Source of the DNA: an uncultured beta proteobacterium
GTDB taxonomy: Bacteria; Pseudomonadota; Gammaproteobacteria; Burkholderiales; Burkholderiaceae_C
Direction of reading: 5' to 3'
NCBI GenBank assembly: GCA_903873485.1
Contig: CAIQOO010000185.1
Location: 124,001 to 188,000 of the forward strand
Length of the DNA: 64,000 bases
Shown here: in pieces, positions 54,654-64,000 of the stretch
Numbering within the stretch: the first letter of the stretch is position 1
How the letters are laid out: every line of letters starts with the position of its first letter
Notes under the pieces: model-generated
Databases searched by the model: none
What the model saw: the letters and a program-made list of their open reading frames with translations, nothing else
Told to the model about the DNA's origin: nothing
Translations under genes and position numbers: made by a program

Positions 54654-56258
54654 TTACTTGATTTCAGGCGGAGTTTCAAAGGTGTGGTAGGGCGCGGGCG
54701 ACGGCACGGTCCACTCCAGGCCTTCAGCGCCCTCCCAGGCTTTGGCCTGCGCCTTTTCGCCACCACGGATGTTCTGGATCACGTTATAGACAAAAATCAG
54801 GTGTGAGGCACCCAGAATGAAAGCACCCACGCTCGATATCATGTTCCATTCGGCAAACATCAGCGGGTAGTCAGGTATGCGGCGCGGCATGCCGGCCAGA
54901 CCGACAAAAAACTGCGGAATAAAGGTGATGTTGAAGCCCACCACCGCCACCCAGAAATGCCACTTGCCCAGGGATTCATTGAGCATGTGGCCGGTCCACT
55001 TTGGCAGCCAATAGTAAATGGCGGCCATCGCGCCCATCACCGCAGAGGGGTAAAACGCATAGTGAAAATGGGCCACCAGAAAGTAGGCATTGTGGTACTG
55101 CGGGTCAGCCGCTGCATCTGACAAGGCAAGACCAGTCAGGCCGCCCCAGCCAAACAACACCAAAAAACCTAAAGCGAACAGCATCGGGGTCTCAAACGTC
55201 ATCGAACCCTTCCAGACTGAGGCAATCCAGCAAAAGAACAGCACCGCCAGCGGGAACGAAATCGCCATGGTGATGTACATGAAGTAAATCTGGCTGCCAA
55301 TCGACATGCCGCTGGTGAACATGTGGTGCGCCCAGACAATCACGCCCAAGCCAGCAATCGCCCAGAACGCATACACCTGCGCCTTGTAGCCATAGGTGGG
55401 CTTGCGGGTGAAGGCCGACAGTACATGCGGAATGGCGCCGGCAATCGGCAGCAGCAGCACATAGACCTCGGGGTGGCCCATGAACCAGAAAATGTGTTGC
55501 CACAGCACCGGGTCACCGCCGCCGGCAGCGTTGAAGAAATGCGTGTCAAAGTGGCGATCCATCAGCACCATGGTGACGCCACCGGCAAATACCGGCATGA
55601 TGGTGATCAACAGTACTGCTGTCATCAAAAACCCATGGGCGAACAGCGGCATCTTCATCAGCGTCATGCCAGGCGCACGCATATTGACAATGGTCACAAT
55701 GACATTGATGGAGCCCAGAATGGATGACACGCCGAGCATGTGGATGGCAAAAATGGCAAAGTCCATGCCCCAGCCGCTCTGAATTGACAGCGGTGCGTAC
55801 AGCGTCCAGCCGGTATCGACCGCGCCCGGGCCAATGCCAAAGATGCCCAAAAAGAAGGGCAGCGTCAACATGACGGCGGCCGGCGGCAAAATCCAGAAAC
55901 CCCAGTTGTTCAGACGCGGCAAGGCCATGTCGGGCGCACCGATCACCATCGGCAGCATGTAATTAGCCAGGCCAGTCGCGACAGGCATGGCAAAACCAAA
56001 CACCATAACCAGGCCATGCAAGGTGATAAGCTGGTTAAAAAACTCGGGCTGTATGAATTGCAAACCGGGCTGGAACAACTCGGCGCGCACCGCCAGAATC
56101 ATCGCACCACCGATAAACAGCATCACAAACCCGAAAATCAGGTACATGATGCCGATATCCTTGTGGTTGGTGGTTTCCAGCCAGCGGATGAATCCGCCAG
56201 AGTAGTGCCCGCCGTGAGAATCACCGTGCGGTATGCCATGCGACATATCGTGTGCCAT
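54654..56258 (-). CDS. ctaD: Cytochrome c oxidase subunit I
   Basis: A 534-aa heme-copper oxidase subunit I of the aa3 (A-type) family, the catalytic proton-pumping subunit. Twelve helices are expected. Key features are FFNQLITLHGLVMVF (heme a ligand His), the active-site WFMGHPEVYVLLLP with the His-Tyr pair, HHMFTSGM (CuB histidines), and HFHYAFYPSAVMG near the heme a3 ligands. The N-terminus is His/Gly-rich. AAGGAG precedes ATG 56258. Confidence 0.96.
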   Translation of the reverse strand: MAHDMSHGIPHGDSHGGHYSGGFIRWLETTNHKDIGIMYLIFGFVMLFIGGAMILAVRAELFQPGLQFIQPEFFNQLITLHGLVMVFGFAMPVATGLANYMLPMVIGAPDMALPRLNNWGFWILPPAAVMLTLPFFLGIFGIGPGAVDTGWTLYAPLSIQSGWGMDFAIFAIHMLGVSSILGSINVIVTIVNMRAPGMTLMKMPLFAHGFLMTAVLLITIMPVFAGGVTMVLMDRHFDTHFFNAAGGGDPVLWQHIFWFMGHPEVYVLLLPIAGAIPHVLSAFTRKPTYGYKAQVYAFWAIAGLGVIVWAHHMFTSGMSIGSQIYFMYITMAISFPLAVLFFCWIASVWKGSMTFETPMLFALGFLVLFGWGGLTGLALSDAAADPQYHNAYFLVAHFHYAFYPSAVMGAMAAIYYWLPKWTGHMLNESLGKWHFWVAVVGFNITFIPQFFVGLAGMPRRIPDYPLMFAEWNMISSVGAFILGASHLIFVYNVIQNIRGGEKAQAKAWEGAEGLEWTVPSPAPYHTFETPPEIK

Positions 56259-56308
56259 TGACTGCTCCTTATTGCTCAAAATCTTGAATCTGGACGACCG
56301 TTTATAGG

Positions 56309-57217
56309 TTACGGCGCGGCGCGAGCCAGCAGTACCGGTTTGATCACCGGTGCGGCTGTGGCCACCACGGGTGTTGGCTCTGGCACCCCGACTGCTGCCG
56401 CAGCGACCGGGGCTTTGACGGCGGCGGGCTTCTTGCTGGCCAGCCATTGGGCAAACTGTTCCTGCGTTACCACATTGACCACCACCGGCATAAAACCGTG
56501 CTCCTTGCCACACAGCTCCGAGCACTGGCCCCGGTAGGTGCCGGTTTTTTCAACGGTTGCCCAGAACTCGCGCAGAAAACCCGGCACCGCATCGCGCTTG
56601 ACACCAAAGGCCGGTACCCACCAACTGTGAATCACATCGTTGGACGTGGTGATGAAACGCACCTTTTTGCCAACCGGCAGCACCAGCGGGTTGTCCACTT
56701 CAAGCAAATAGTGCTCGCCTTTGGCTTCGCTGTTGTCGATTTGCGCGCGCGGCGTGACCAGGCGGCTGGTGAAGCTGACCCCTTCTGCCGGAAATTCGTA
56801 TTGCCAAAGCCATTGACTGCCGGTGACCTTGACCACCAGTTCGGCATCGGTTTTGGTGTCTTCGTACATCAGCACGGCGTGCAGGGCGGGAATGCCAAAC
56901 ACCACATAATCGATAAAAAACAACAGTGCAAATGGCGACAGCACCCACAACCACTGCTTGCGGCTGGTCGGTGCAGCAAAGTTGACCGCCTTGAACCCGA
57001 CCGCTTTGCGGTGGGTGTAAAACGAGTACATCAGCAAGCCAAACACCAAGAAAAACAGGATCAGAATCACCACCATGACCAGGTTGTGCATGTGCAGTGT
57101 TTCGTGCGCAATCGGGGTCACCGGCTCGGGGAAGTTGTAGGCATAACCCGCCAAAGCAGCGGCTGACCCGAGAGCCATCAAAACACAAAGGCCAAACCTG
57201 TAAAAGCTACGCATCAT
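56309..57217 (-). CDS. ctaC: Cytochrome c oxidase subunit II
   Basis: A 302-aa subunit II with signal peptide, two membrane helices and a periplasmic CuA domain. CuA ligands lie in CSELCGKEHGFM (Cys232, Cys236, His240, Met243), and GSQWLWQYEFP is the electron-entry Trp region. An Ala/Pro-rich tail of about 40 residues extends beyond the CuA domain; no cytochrome c domain is attached. ATG 57217 chosen for the signal peptide MMRSFYRFGLCVLMAL. First gene of the ctaC-ctaD operon, with an FNR-type box 34 bases upstream. Confidence 0.94.
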   Translation of the reverse strand: MMRSFYRFGLCVLMALGSAAALAGYAYNFPEPVTPIAHETLHMHNLVMVVILILFFLVFGLLMYSFYTHRKAVGFKAVNFAAPTSRKQWLWVLSPFALLFFIDYVVFGIPALHAVLMYEDTKTDAELVVKVTGSQWLWQYEFPAEGVSFTSRLVTPRAQIDNSEAKGEHYLLEVDNPLVLPVGKKVRFITTSNDVIHSWWVPAFGVKRDAVPGFLREFWATVEKTGTYRGQCSELCGKEHGFMPVVVNVVTQEQFAQWLASKKPAAVKAPVAAAAVGVPEPTPVVATAAPVIKPVLLARAAP

Positions 57218-57250
57218 TTGCTGTCCTTGCCATGGGAATTCATCAATCCG

Positions 57251-57264
57251 TTGATATCGATCAA
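57251..57264. promoter_or_regulatory. FNR/ANR-type box upstream of ctaC
   Basis: TTGATATCGATCAA, a perfect TTGAT-N4-ATCAA dyad. On the minus strand TAGAAT (57273-57268) can be a -10 box, which puts the dyad over the transcription start. That position suits repression of the aerobic aa3 oxidase by an FNR-type protein under low oxygen. No clear -35 box was found. Confidence 0.65.
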
Positions 57265-57550
57265 ATGATTCTAGACGATGAAATTGTCCTGACCGGCGCA
57301 AATCATCCGGGGGAAAACCCGAACTTGTGGCAGCAGATCGTGATTGAAAACGCAAGTTGGTCCGCTCCCTGCGGATCGCGGACGCCGGCGGCATGACACA
57401 CTCGGCTCATGGATAATGACTTTCCATGGTTTTGTCTGTTTTCTTGTTTCCTCCAGGCTGGCAGCACGGCGTGCCGGTTGGCATCTTGAACAGCGTCAAC
57501 AGAGCAATGCATCACGCTGTGGCACCGATGCCACCGGGACTTGCGGCATC

Positions 57551-57640
57551 ATGTGCCTGATCGCCTGGCACTGGCAGCCTGCCAGCCCGACACCGTTGCT
57601 GCTGCTGGCCAAAAATCACAAGCTCTCTGAGCCCGCGCTG
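57551..57640 (+). pseudogene. Possible N-terminal remnant of an NRDE (TANGO2) family gene
   Basis: The frame opening at ATG 57551 reads MCLIAWHWQPASPTPLLLLA, very like the start of NRDE-family proteins, but the following Asn-Arg-Asp-Glu signature is degraded (KNHKLS) and similarity ends after about 30 residues. The rest of the gene is missing. Confidence 0.35.
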
Positions 57641-57663
57641 GGCAACTCAGCTTGCAGCCATTT

Positions 57664-58113
57664 CTATTGCAGGGTTTTCTTGAGAATCTCAGGCAAGGCC
57701 AACGGCATAACGGAGATGCCCTCTTTGATGAGCGAAGCGGTTTGAACCAGTGTCGCTAATCCCCGGATGCCGCGTTCGTGCGATTCACCATAATGAATTC
57801 GACGAGCCTCCTGAGCGAAATCCTCACCAACATCCTCGGTGTTTTTCAGAATCTGACGGGCGGCCTCAAGCCAGCTTTCCTGCAATGGTCTGGAAACATC
57901 TGTTGACAGCGCAGCCGAAGGCTGAATTTCAGCTTGACCGATTCTGCCAAGATTGAGTCGGGGTGCGCTGAGTTGCTTGACAACCTGGACATCGCCACAC
58001 AATGGGCACTCGACCAACGCGCGCTGGCACTGCACCTGAAAATCGCTCTCGGAGGCAAACCAGCCTTCAAAAACATGTTGCCCGGACAAGCACTGCAAGT
58101 CAAAAACAATCAT
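57664..58113 (-). CDS. DUF1178 family protein
   Basis: A 149-aa protein of family DUF1178. The N-terminus MIVFDLQCLSGQHVFEGWF and the CPLCGD pair of cysteines are diagnostic; HYGESHERGIRGLAT is the second conserved block. The Cys-x2-Cys and other cysteines suggest a zinc ribbon. Function unknown. It follows the NUDIX gene by 15 bases. Confidence 0.9.
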   Translation of the reverse strand: MIVFDLQCLSGQHVFEGWFASESDFQVQCQRALVECPLCGDVQVVKQLSAPRLNLGRIGQAEIQPSAALSTDVSRPLQESWLEAARQILKNTEDVGEDFAQEARRIHYGESHERGIRGLATLVQTASLIKEGISVMPLALPEILKKTLQ

Positions 58114-58128
58114 GCCAGAGCGCGCGAT

Positions 58129-58713
58129 CTAACAGCCGCCAGCCGACCAATCAAGCGTCCAGGCACCAGACAGAAAATTTTGCAGCCAAAAAGCCGCAAC
58201 CAATGTTTTTGCATCCGTCACTGTCCCATTTCGACACCATTCAAGCAATTGGGTCGGCGTGGCCGTAAACACATCCAGGAATTCACCCTCGTCCAAAGCA
58301 CGGCGCCCGGCTATCAACCCGCAGGCAAACCAAATATCTATACGCTCGGTGGAATAAGAGATGACCGGATGCAAAGAACCCGCAAAAGCCCAAGAGCTTG
58401 CTCTGAACCCGGTTTCCTCACGTAACTCCCGCTGTGCACATTGAAACGATTGTTCACCCGGATCAAGCTTGCCAGCCGGAAACTCGATCATCACGCGCTC
58501 CATCGGGTATCTGAACTGCCGCTCCAGGACAAGTTCCCAGCCGCCTTGGACATCCTCCAACATGGGAATAACCATGACCGCACCAGGATGAAGCACATAC
58601 TCTCTTGCCGCGACTTGACCATTGGAGAGCTCAACCGTATCGCGAAAGGCATGAAGCAATTTACCCTTAAAAAGCTCAGCACCGCCAATTTTTTTTTCCA
58701 GCAGATGCGTCAC
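58129..58713 (-). CDS. NUDIX hydrolase (ADP-ribose pyrophosphatase-like)
   Basis: About 194 aa. The NUDIX box GKLDPGEQSFQCAQRELREETGF is complete apart from normal variation: G-x5-E-x7-R-E-x-x-E-E-x-G. MIEFPAG before it and SYSTERIDIWFA after it match ADP-ribose pyrophosphatases, which hydrolyse ADP-ribose to AMP and ribose 5-phosphate. GTG 58713 was chosen because homologues start just before HLLE; an earlier start up to 58758 or 58806 (overlapping nuoN) is possible. Confidence 0.85.
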   Translation of the reverse strand: MTHLLEKKIGGAELFKGKLLHAFRDTVELSNGQVAAREYVLHPGAVMVIPMLEDVQGGWELVLERQFRYPMERVMIEFPAGKLDPGEQSFQCAQRELREETGFRASSWAFAGSLHPVISYSTERIDIWFACGLIAGRRALDEGEFLDVFTATPTQLLEWCRNGTVTDAKTLVAAFWLQNFLSGAWTLDWSAGGC

Positions 58714-58771
58714 GGCAGCGGATGGATTGAGCGATGCAAGATAGGGTGGTAGGCCCACAATCGCGACCAAA

Positions 58772-60259
58772 TCAGGTCGTGAGCATTTTGTAAACCGCAC
58801 CTGCACACAAGGTCATCAGTCCACCAGGCAGCAAACCCAGAAAGAGCAGCAGACCGCCATTGAGTGTGAGCACAGCGCGAACATCAAGCGAAGCAGTCAC
58901 TGCGGTTGCAGTAATTGGTGCATCAAAATACATCACCTTGACAACCCGCAAATAGTAAAACGCGCCAATCAGGGACATCATGACCGCAAAGACAGCCAAA
59001 GCAATGTGAGAGCTGTCACCAGTGGCCACCAAGGCCTGCAAAACAGCCAGTTTGGCATAAAAACCGACCATAGGCGGAATACCTGACAATGAAAACAGAC
59101 ACATGGCCATGATGCCCGCATAAAAGGGGCTACGTTGATTCAAGCCAGCAAAGTCAGATATCTCCTCACTCTCGAACCCCTGGCGTGACAACAAAAGAAT
59201 AACGCCAAAACTCGCCAATGTCGTCAATACGTAAGACACGACATAGAACATGGATGAGCTGTAAGCATTGCCTGCCGCCTCAGCGTGGCCATTGACCACG
59301 CCCGACATCAAGCCAATCAAAACAAAACCCATGTGAGAAATAGTCGAAAAAGCGAGCATTCTCTTGATGTTGGTTTGCGCGATCGCCGCCAGATTGCCAA
59401 CCGCCAACGAACCAATGGCCAACAGCATCAACATCTGCTGCCAATCAACCGCCAACGGTGAAAGGCCTTCAACAAGCAACCGGATAAACACCGCAAACGC
59501 GGCTAACTTGGGTGCTCCGCCCACCAGCAAAGTGACCACTGTTGGTGCGCCCTGGTAAACATCGGGAATCCACATGTGAAATGGAACAACACCGAGCTTG
59601 AAAGCCAAACCCGCCACCACAAATACCAATCCGAAAACAAGCACCTGGTGTTTAATTTCGCCAGAGTTGATCGCCTTAAAAACCTCATGAAGATCCAGCG
59701 AACCCGTGGCACCATAAAGCATGGACATCCCATAAAGCAGAAATCCGGAGGCCATCGCGCCAAGGACAAAATATTTCATGGCTGCTTCGATGGCGACAGC
59801 ATTGTCACGACGAAGTGCTACCAGCGCATAGCTAGACAAGGTCAACAATTCAATGCCCATGTAAATGACAAGGAAGTTATTCCCTGAAATCATGACAAAC
59901 ATTCCCAAAAGTGCAAACAGGCTCAATGTGAACAACTCTCCACCGGCCAGCATATCTCGGCTGGCCGCGTAAGCACGACCATATACCAAGGTCACCATCA
60001 CCGCCAACGCAGCAAAACACTTCAGCCAGTTACCCATGGGATCGCTGACAATCATGTTGCCAAATCCGTAGAGCGTTGCGCCCTCACTTGCATAACTGGC
60101 CTGAAAAGCCGCAACGGCAGCTAGCGTGAAAAGAGTCAGAATATAAGTCGGTGTGCGACCGGCTCTCTTGACACCTAGATCAAAAATGGCAATCACGCAA
60201 GCCATCACCAGCAAGAGCAATTCAGGGTAAACGGCAATCAAACTGAGTCTGTCAATCAT
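58772..60259 (-). CDS. nuoN: NADH-quinone oxidoreductase subunit N
   Basis: A 495-aa antiporter-like membrane subunit of complex I, with about 14 helices. Typical stretches include [35 protein letters not shown], the lysine region [20 protein letters not shown], and [15 protein letters not shown]. It helps to translocate protons. It starts 37 bases after nuoM. Confidence 0.96.
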   Translation of the reverse strand: MIDRLSLIAVYPELLLLVMACVIAIFDLGVKRAGRTPTYILTLFTLAAVAAFQASYASEGATLYGFGNMIVSDPMGNWLKCFAALAVMVTLVYGRAYAASRDMLAGGELFTLSLFALLGMFVMISGNNFLVIYMGIELLTLSSYALVALRRDNAVAIEAAMKYFVLGAMASGFLLYGMSMLYGATGSLDLHEVFKAINSGEIKHQVLVFGLVFVVAGLAFKLGVVPFHMWIPDVYQGAPTVVTLLVGGAPKLAAFAVFIRLLVEGLSPLAVDWQQMLMLLAIGSLAVGNLAAIAQTNIKRMLAFSTISHMGFVLIGLMSGVVNGHAEAAGNAYSSSMFYVVSYVLTTLASFGVILLLSRQGFESEEISDFAGLNQRSPFYAGIMAMCLFSLSGIPPMVGFYAKLAVLQALVATGDSSHIALAVFAVMMSLIGAFYYLRVVKVMYFDAPITATAVTASLDVRAVLTLNGGLLLFLGLLPGGLMTLCAGAVYKMLTT

Positions 60260-60282
60260 TTGAATCTCTTATCTCTATTAAA

Positions 60283-60296
60283 CCAGCAAGGGCTGA
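60283..60296 (+). repeat. Possible fragment of the dispersed repeat
   Basis: AACCAGCAAGGGCT, the most conserved block of the dispersed element, sits alone in the 37-base gap between nuoM and nuoN. Too short to be sure. Confidence 0.3.
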
Positions 60297-61772
60297 TCAT
60301 TGAAGCTTGGATTGCGCCACATGTTTTAAAAGTTCTGCCACCGATACATCCATCACGTCAGTAAACGGCTTAGGATAAACACCCAGGTACAAAACGGCAA
60401 TTGCCAGCAAGGCCAAGAACAAAAACTCTCTGGAATTAATGTCTTTCAAATGCTTGACATGATCATTGGAGACCGGGCCCAAATAAACTCGCTTGAACAT
60501 CCAAAGTGTATAGGCAGCACCAAATATCAACGCACTTGCAGCCGCCATGCCGGTCCAGAAATTAAACTTGACGGCACCAAGAATCACCATCCACTCCCCC
60601 ACAAAACCAGCAGTTCCGGGCAGTCCACAGTTTGCCATTGCAAACAAAAGTGCAAATGCGGTGAACTTGGGCATAGTATTCACCACACCACCGTAACTGG
60701 CTATTTCACGGGAATGCACCCGATCGTAAAGCACGCCAATGGACAGAAACATGGCGGCAGAAACAAAACCGTGTGCAATCATTTGAACGATGCCGCCAGC
60801 AACACCCAAATCATTGAATATAAAGAAGCCAAGAGTCACAAAGCCCATGTGCGCAACAGAAGAATAAGCCACCAGTTTTTTCATGTCTTTCTGAACCATG
60901 GTGACAAAACCCACATAAATCACCGCAGCCAGAGAAAGGCCAATCATCAAACCCGCCCATTCATGCGATGCATCCGGGGTGATTGGCAAAGAAAATCTCA
61001 GGAAACCATAGGCACCAAGCTTCAACATGATAGCAGCAAGCACGGCTGAACCGCCCGTTGGTGCTTCTACGTGAACGTCGGGCAACCAGGTGTGAACAGG
61101 CCACATTGGCACCTTGACGGCAAAAGCCGCCAAAAATGCAAAGAACAGCAAAGTCTGTGCATCGCGGCCTAAAGGCAACTTCTGCCAGACTGCCAACTCG
61201 AAGCTACCACCCGATGTAGTGTAGAGATAAATCAATGCGATGAGCATCAAAAGCGAGCCGAGCAAGGTGTACAGAAAAAACTTGAAGGCTGCATAAATTT
61301 TGTTTGGTCCACCCCATACGCCAATGATCAGGTACATCGGAATCAGCGTGGCTTCAAAAAAAACGAAGAAAAGCAAGCCATCGAGTGCACAGAAAACACC
61401 AATCATGAGCCCACTCAAAATCAAAAAAGAACCCATATACTGATTGACACGGCTGGTAATGACTTCCCAGCCCGCAATAACCACAACAAGATTGATGAAT
61501 GCCGTCAGCAATACAAACCACAGCGAAATACCGTCAACACCCAAGTGATAGTTGATGTTGAAACGCTCAATCCACGGTGCCATTTCTGTAAATTGCATCG
61601 CAGAAGTGGTGACATCAAACTGGGAATACAGTGGCAATGTGACTAAAAGGCTCACGGCTGCACCAATCAGCGCAATCCAGCGCACCACCCGCGCCTGGTC
61701 ATCCCGACCCAAGGCAAGCAACATGACACCGAATAATATTGGTGTCCAAATAGCCAGGCTCAACAAACCCAT
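60297..61772 (-). CDS. nuoM: NADH-quinone oxidoreductase subunit M
   Basis: A 491-aa antiporter-like subunit of complex I. Family motifs: NYHLGVDGISLWFVLLTAF, FVFFEATLIPMYLIIGVWGG with the conserved Glu, AFAVKVPMWPVHTWLPDVHVEAP with Lys, and GLPGTAGFVGEW near the C-terminus. 13 bases separate it from nuoL. Confidence 0.96.
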   Translation of the reverse strand: MGLLSLAIWTPILFGVMLLALGRDDQARVVRWIALIGAAVSLLVTLPLYSQFDVTTSAMQFTEMAPWIERFNINYHLGVDGISLWFVLLTAFINLVVVIAGWEVITSRVNQYMGSFLILSGLMIGVFCALDGLLFFVFFEATLIPMYLIIGVWGGPNKIYAAFKFFLYTLLGSLLMLIALIYLYTTSGGSFELAVWQKLPLGRDAQTLLFFAFLAAFAVKVPMWPVHTWLPDVHVEAPTGGSAVLAAIMLKLGAYGFLRFSLPITPDASHEWAGLMIGLSLAAVIYVGFVTMVQKDMKKLVAYSSVAHMGFVTLGFFIFNDLGVAGGIVQMIAHGFVSAAMFLSIGVLYDRVHSREIASYGGVVNTMPKFTAFALLFAMANCGLPGTAGFVGEWMVILGAVKFNFWTGMAAASALIFGAAYTLWMFKRVYLGPVSNDHVKHLKDINSREFLFLALLAIAVLYLGVYPKPFTDVMDVSVAELLKHVAQSKLQ

Positions 61773-61785
61773 TTTTATGTTTCTC

Positions 61786-63801
61786 CTATTTGAGCCAAAC
61801 GAAATACGTCATCAGCACAAAGATGCCAAGCACCATCGTCAAGGCGTAGTCATAAAGATACCCGGTCTGAAACTTGCGAACCACGCCGGATATCCAGCCG
61901 ACAACACGCCATGATCCATTAACACATGCGCCATCAATCAGCGCCTGATCACCCGCTTTCCAGAGGACAATGCCAAGTCCTCGAGCACCACGCGCCAACA
62001 CGTTTTCGTTAAACCAGTCCATGTAGTATTTATTCTCAAGCAGGTTAAACACAGGCATCAGGTTGCACTTGATGGCAGCCGGCAAAGCCGGATTAACCAT
62101 GTACATGTAGTAGGCGCAGGCCACACCGGAGAGCGCCAGCCAAAATGGCGCGGCCATCAAGCCGTGCATCGCCAGTTGCACCGGGCCATGAAACTCCTCA
62201 CGCAAGACCTCAATGGCCTTGTGAATTTCTGTGTTGACAAAAATGGAATCCTTGAAAAAGTCACCAAACAACATCGGGCCAATCGTGATGAAACCGATGA
62301 CGACTGATGGGATGGCGAGCATGACCAAAGGCAATGTGACAACCCAAGGTGATTCATGCGGCTTTTGATGCGCGCCATGATGACCATGATCGTGGCCGTG
62401 ATGCGCATCCGGGTTTTGATCAAATCGCTCTTTTCCATGAAAAACCAGAAAATACATCCGGAAAGAATAAAAGGCGGTGACAAACACGCCCGTCAAAACC
62501 GCAAAATAAGCAAAACCTGATGCCGGCAGTTGACTGGCATGCACCGCCATAATGATCTCGTCTTTGGAATAAAAACCGGAGAAAAGCGGCGTACCAATCA
62601 AGGCCAGCGATCCAAGAAGTGCCGTGATCCAGGTGATGGGCATATATTTGCGCAACCCGCCCATCCAGCGAATATCCTGATTGTGATGGACACCCATGAT
62701 GACCGAGCCAGCGGCCAAAAACAGCAAGGCCTTGAAAAATGCATGGGTCATCAGGTGGAAAACAGCGACCGAATATGCAGAAGCGCCCAGAGCTACTGTC
62801 ATATAACCCAACTGCGACAATGTCGAGTAGGCCACCACGCGCTTGATGTCGTTCTGGATAATGCCCAGAAAGCCCATGAACAAGGCCGTAATGGCACCGA
62901 TGATCAGAACAAAGTTGAGTGCTGTATCGCTCAATTCAAACAAGGGCGACATCCGGGCCACCATAAATATACCTGCAGTAACCATAGTGGCAGCATGAAT
63001 CAGTGCAGAAATAGGTGTCGGGCCTTCCATTGAATCTGGCAACCAGACATGGAGAGGAAACTGTGCAGACTTGCCCATTGCACCGATAAACAGACAGATA
63101 CAAATGACCGTGACAAGCATCCAGTCGGTACCGGGAAGAAGCAACTTGGACAACTCTGCGGATTTTGCAAAGGTTTCGGTGTAATTAAGGCTGCCACCGT
63201 AGGCCGCAAGCAAGCCAATGCCGAGAATGAAACCGAAGTCGCCGACCCGATTCACCAGAAAAGCCTTCATATTGGCAAATATGGCAGTGGGCTTGTTAAA
63301 CCAGAAGCCAATCAATAAATATGAAACCAGACCGACAGCTTCCCAGCCGAAAAATAACTGCAGCATGTTGTTGCTCATGACCAGCATCAACATGGAGAAA
63401 GTAAATAAGGAGATATAAGCGAAAAATCGGTTATATCCTTCATCCTCTTCCATGTAGCCAACAGTGTAGATATGCACCATCAATGAGACAAATGTCACGA
63501 CACACATCATCATGGCGGTCAATCCGTCAACCAAGAAGCCGACTTCCATCTTGAGATCGCCCACTACCATCCAAGTGTAGATAGTTTCATTGAAGCGTGC
63601 CCCGTCGAAAGCAACGCTGTAAAGAACCGAGGCAGACAGCACAAACGACAGCAATACACCCAAGATGGTCAGGGAGTGTGACATGCGCCGACCGATGGCA
63701 TTTCCGCCAAACTTGGTTCCGAGGATGCCAGCGGCAAGTGCCCCCACCAAGGGAGCCAGCGGAACCGCCAGCAAGGTTGATACTGAAAGGGTTTGACTCA
63801 T
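61786..63801 (-). CDS. nuoL: NADH-quinone oxidoreductase subunit L
   Basis: A 671-aa subunit at the far end of the complex I arm, with a long lateral helix near the C-terminus. Motifs include EVGFLVDGLTAMMMCVVTFV, FFGWEAVGLVSYLLIGFWFN, the lysine loop GKSAQFPLHVWLPDSMEGPT, and ATMVTAGIFMVARM. A His/Asp-rich loop HHGHDHGHHGAH at about 445-460 is a local oddity. Follows nuoK by 6 bases. Confidence 0.96.
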   Translation of the reverse strand: MSQTLSVSTLLAVPLAPLVGALAAGILGTKFGGNAIGRRMSHSLTILGVLLSFVLSASVLYSVAFDGARFNETIYTWMVVGDLKMEVGFLVDGLTAMMMCVVTFVSLMVHIYTVGYMEEDEGYNRFFAYISLFTFSMLMLVMSNNMLQLFFGWEAVGLVSYLLIGFWFNKPTAIFANMKAFLVNRVGDFGFILGIGLLAAYGGSLNYTETFAKSAELSKLLLPGTDWMLVTVICICLFIGAMGKSAQFPLHVWLPDSMEGPTPISALIHAATMVTAGIFMVARMSPLFELSDTALNFVLIIGAITALFMGFLGIIQNDIKRVVAYSTLSQLGYMTVALGASAYSVAVFHLMTHAFFKALLFLAAGSVIMGVHHNQDIRWMGGLRKYMPITWITALLGSLALIGTPLFSGFYSKDEIIMAVHASQLPASGFAYFAVLTGVFVTAFYSFRMYFLVFHGKERFDQNPDAHHGHDHGHHGAHQKPHESPWVVTLPLVMLAIPSVVIGFITIGPMLFGDFFKDSIFVNTEIHKAIEVLREEFHGPVQLAMHGLMAAPFWLALSGVACAYYMYMVNPALPAAIKCNLMPVFNLLENKYYMDWFNENVLARGARGLGIVLWKAGDQALIDGACVNGSWRVVGWISGVVRKFQTGYLYDYALTMVLGIFVLMTYFVWLK

Positions 63802-63807
63802 TTTTAA

Positions 63808-64000
63808 TTACCCCTTCAACGAATCAAGTTCGTCCACATTGATATTCGACTTGTTGCGGAACAAAAGCACCAGAATAGCCAGTCCGATGGCCGCCTCGGC
63901 TGCAGCAACTGTCAAGATAAAGAACACGAATATCTGTCCATGCAAATCACCTAAATAGTAGGAAAAAGCAACGAAGTTTGTGTTGACCGCAAGCAGCATG
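63808..64000 (-). CDS. nuoK: NADH-quinone oxidoreductase subunit K (partial, cut by window end)
   Basis: The last 63 residues of NuoK are visible. They include helix 3 with [19 protein letters not shown], which carries the conserved glutamate of the proton channel, and the tail [12 protein letters not shown]. The beginning lies beyond 64000, so the first visible ATG is internal. Confidence 0.95.
   Translation of the reverse strand, partial: MLLAVNTNFVAFSYYLGDLHGQIFVFFILTVAAAEAAIGLAILVLLFRNKSNINVDELDSLKG

Larger units (their letters stand above)
57218..57663. other. Gap between the cox operon and the DUF1178 gene
   Basis: 446 bases without an intact gene. It contains the FNR-type box and promoter of the cox operon (57251-57274) and a possible remnant of an NRDE/TANGO2 family gene (57551-57640). 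Nothing else is recognised. Confidence 0.6.

Overview
The window looks like a chromosomal segment of a betaproteobacterium of the order Burkholderiales, most likely family Comamonadaceae (Rhodoferax/Polaromonas-like). This is inferred from the aa3 oxidase assembly cluster with its 48-residue small protein and DUF2909 protein, the nuo genes followed by NUDIX and DUF1178 genes, the phasin, the AorABC-type aldehyde oxidoreductase, and a short dispersed repeat that I associate with this family from memory. No rRNA, CRISPR array or complete insertion sequence was seen. One tRNA-Leu(UAG) is present.

Layout. 1-5041 is an accessory, defence-like block: a Phd/VapC toxin-antitoxin pair overlapping a single-chain restriction-modification protein, then an MntA/HepT (nucleotidyltransferase/HEPN) pair and a truncated second mntA copy. 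5051-10000 carries a lipoprotein, rlmB, a nitroreductase and lutABC (lactate oxidation), all leftward. 10410-18691 is the rightward K+ uptake operon: a 34-aa membrane ORF, kdpFABC and kdpDE. 18994-23465 has a phasin with its own promoter and palindromic sites, a patatin-like lipoprotein, and clpA/clpS. 23622-28861 has tRNA-Leu, a full-length 5-oxoprolinase and two small genes. 29078-33411 is a tungsten-type aldehyde oxidoreductase operon (aorABC, a MoaD-like protein and an unknown gene). 33642-37629 is a partner-switching operon (STAS antagonist, metallo-hydrolase, CHASE2-SpoIIE phosphatase, RsbW-like kinase), divergent from a PAS/GGDEF protein with a GGDNF motif. 40283-47817 has elbB, azlCD, rpoH under a CIRCE element, a MocR regulator divergent from a LysE exporter, a DMT transporter and an aminotransferase. 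48487-57217 is the cytochrome aa3 oxidase and heme A/copper assembly cluster with an FNR-type box upstream. 57664-64000 has DUF1178, NUDIX and nuoN-M-L-K, the last cut by the window edge.

The most unusual signal is a ~60-70 bp dispersed repeat, seen in at least 13 copies on both strands. It lies in gaps and also in frame inside six genes. In two unrelated lipoproteins (5348-5410 and 49028-49098) it supplies the hydrophobic signal-peptide core in the same reading frame. It appears in a 5-oxoprolinase (twice), in AorC, and in the linker of a MocR regulator, without breaking the frames. This resembles in-frame palindromic elements such as the Rickettsia RPE family. Other points worth a second look are the toxin-antitoxin pair coupled to the R-M gene, the AT-rich specificity domain, the phasin operator palindromes, the candidate KdpE direct repeats, and a REP-type hairpin carrying five 11-bp tandem units.
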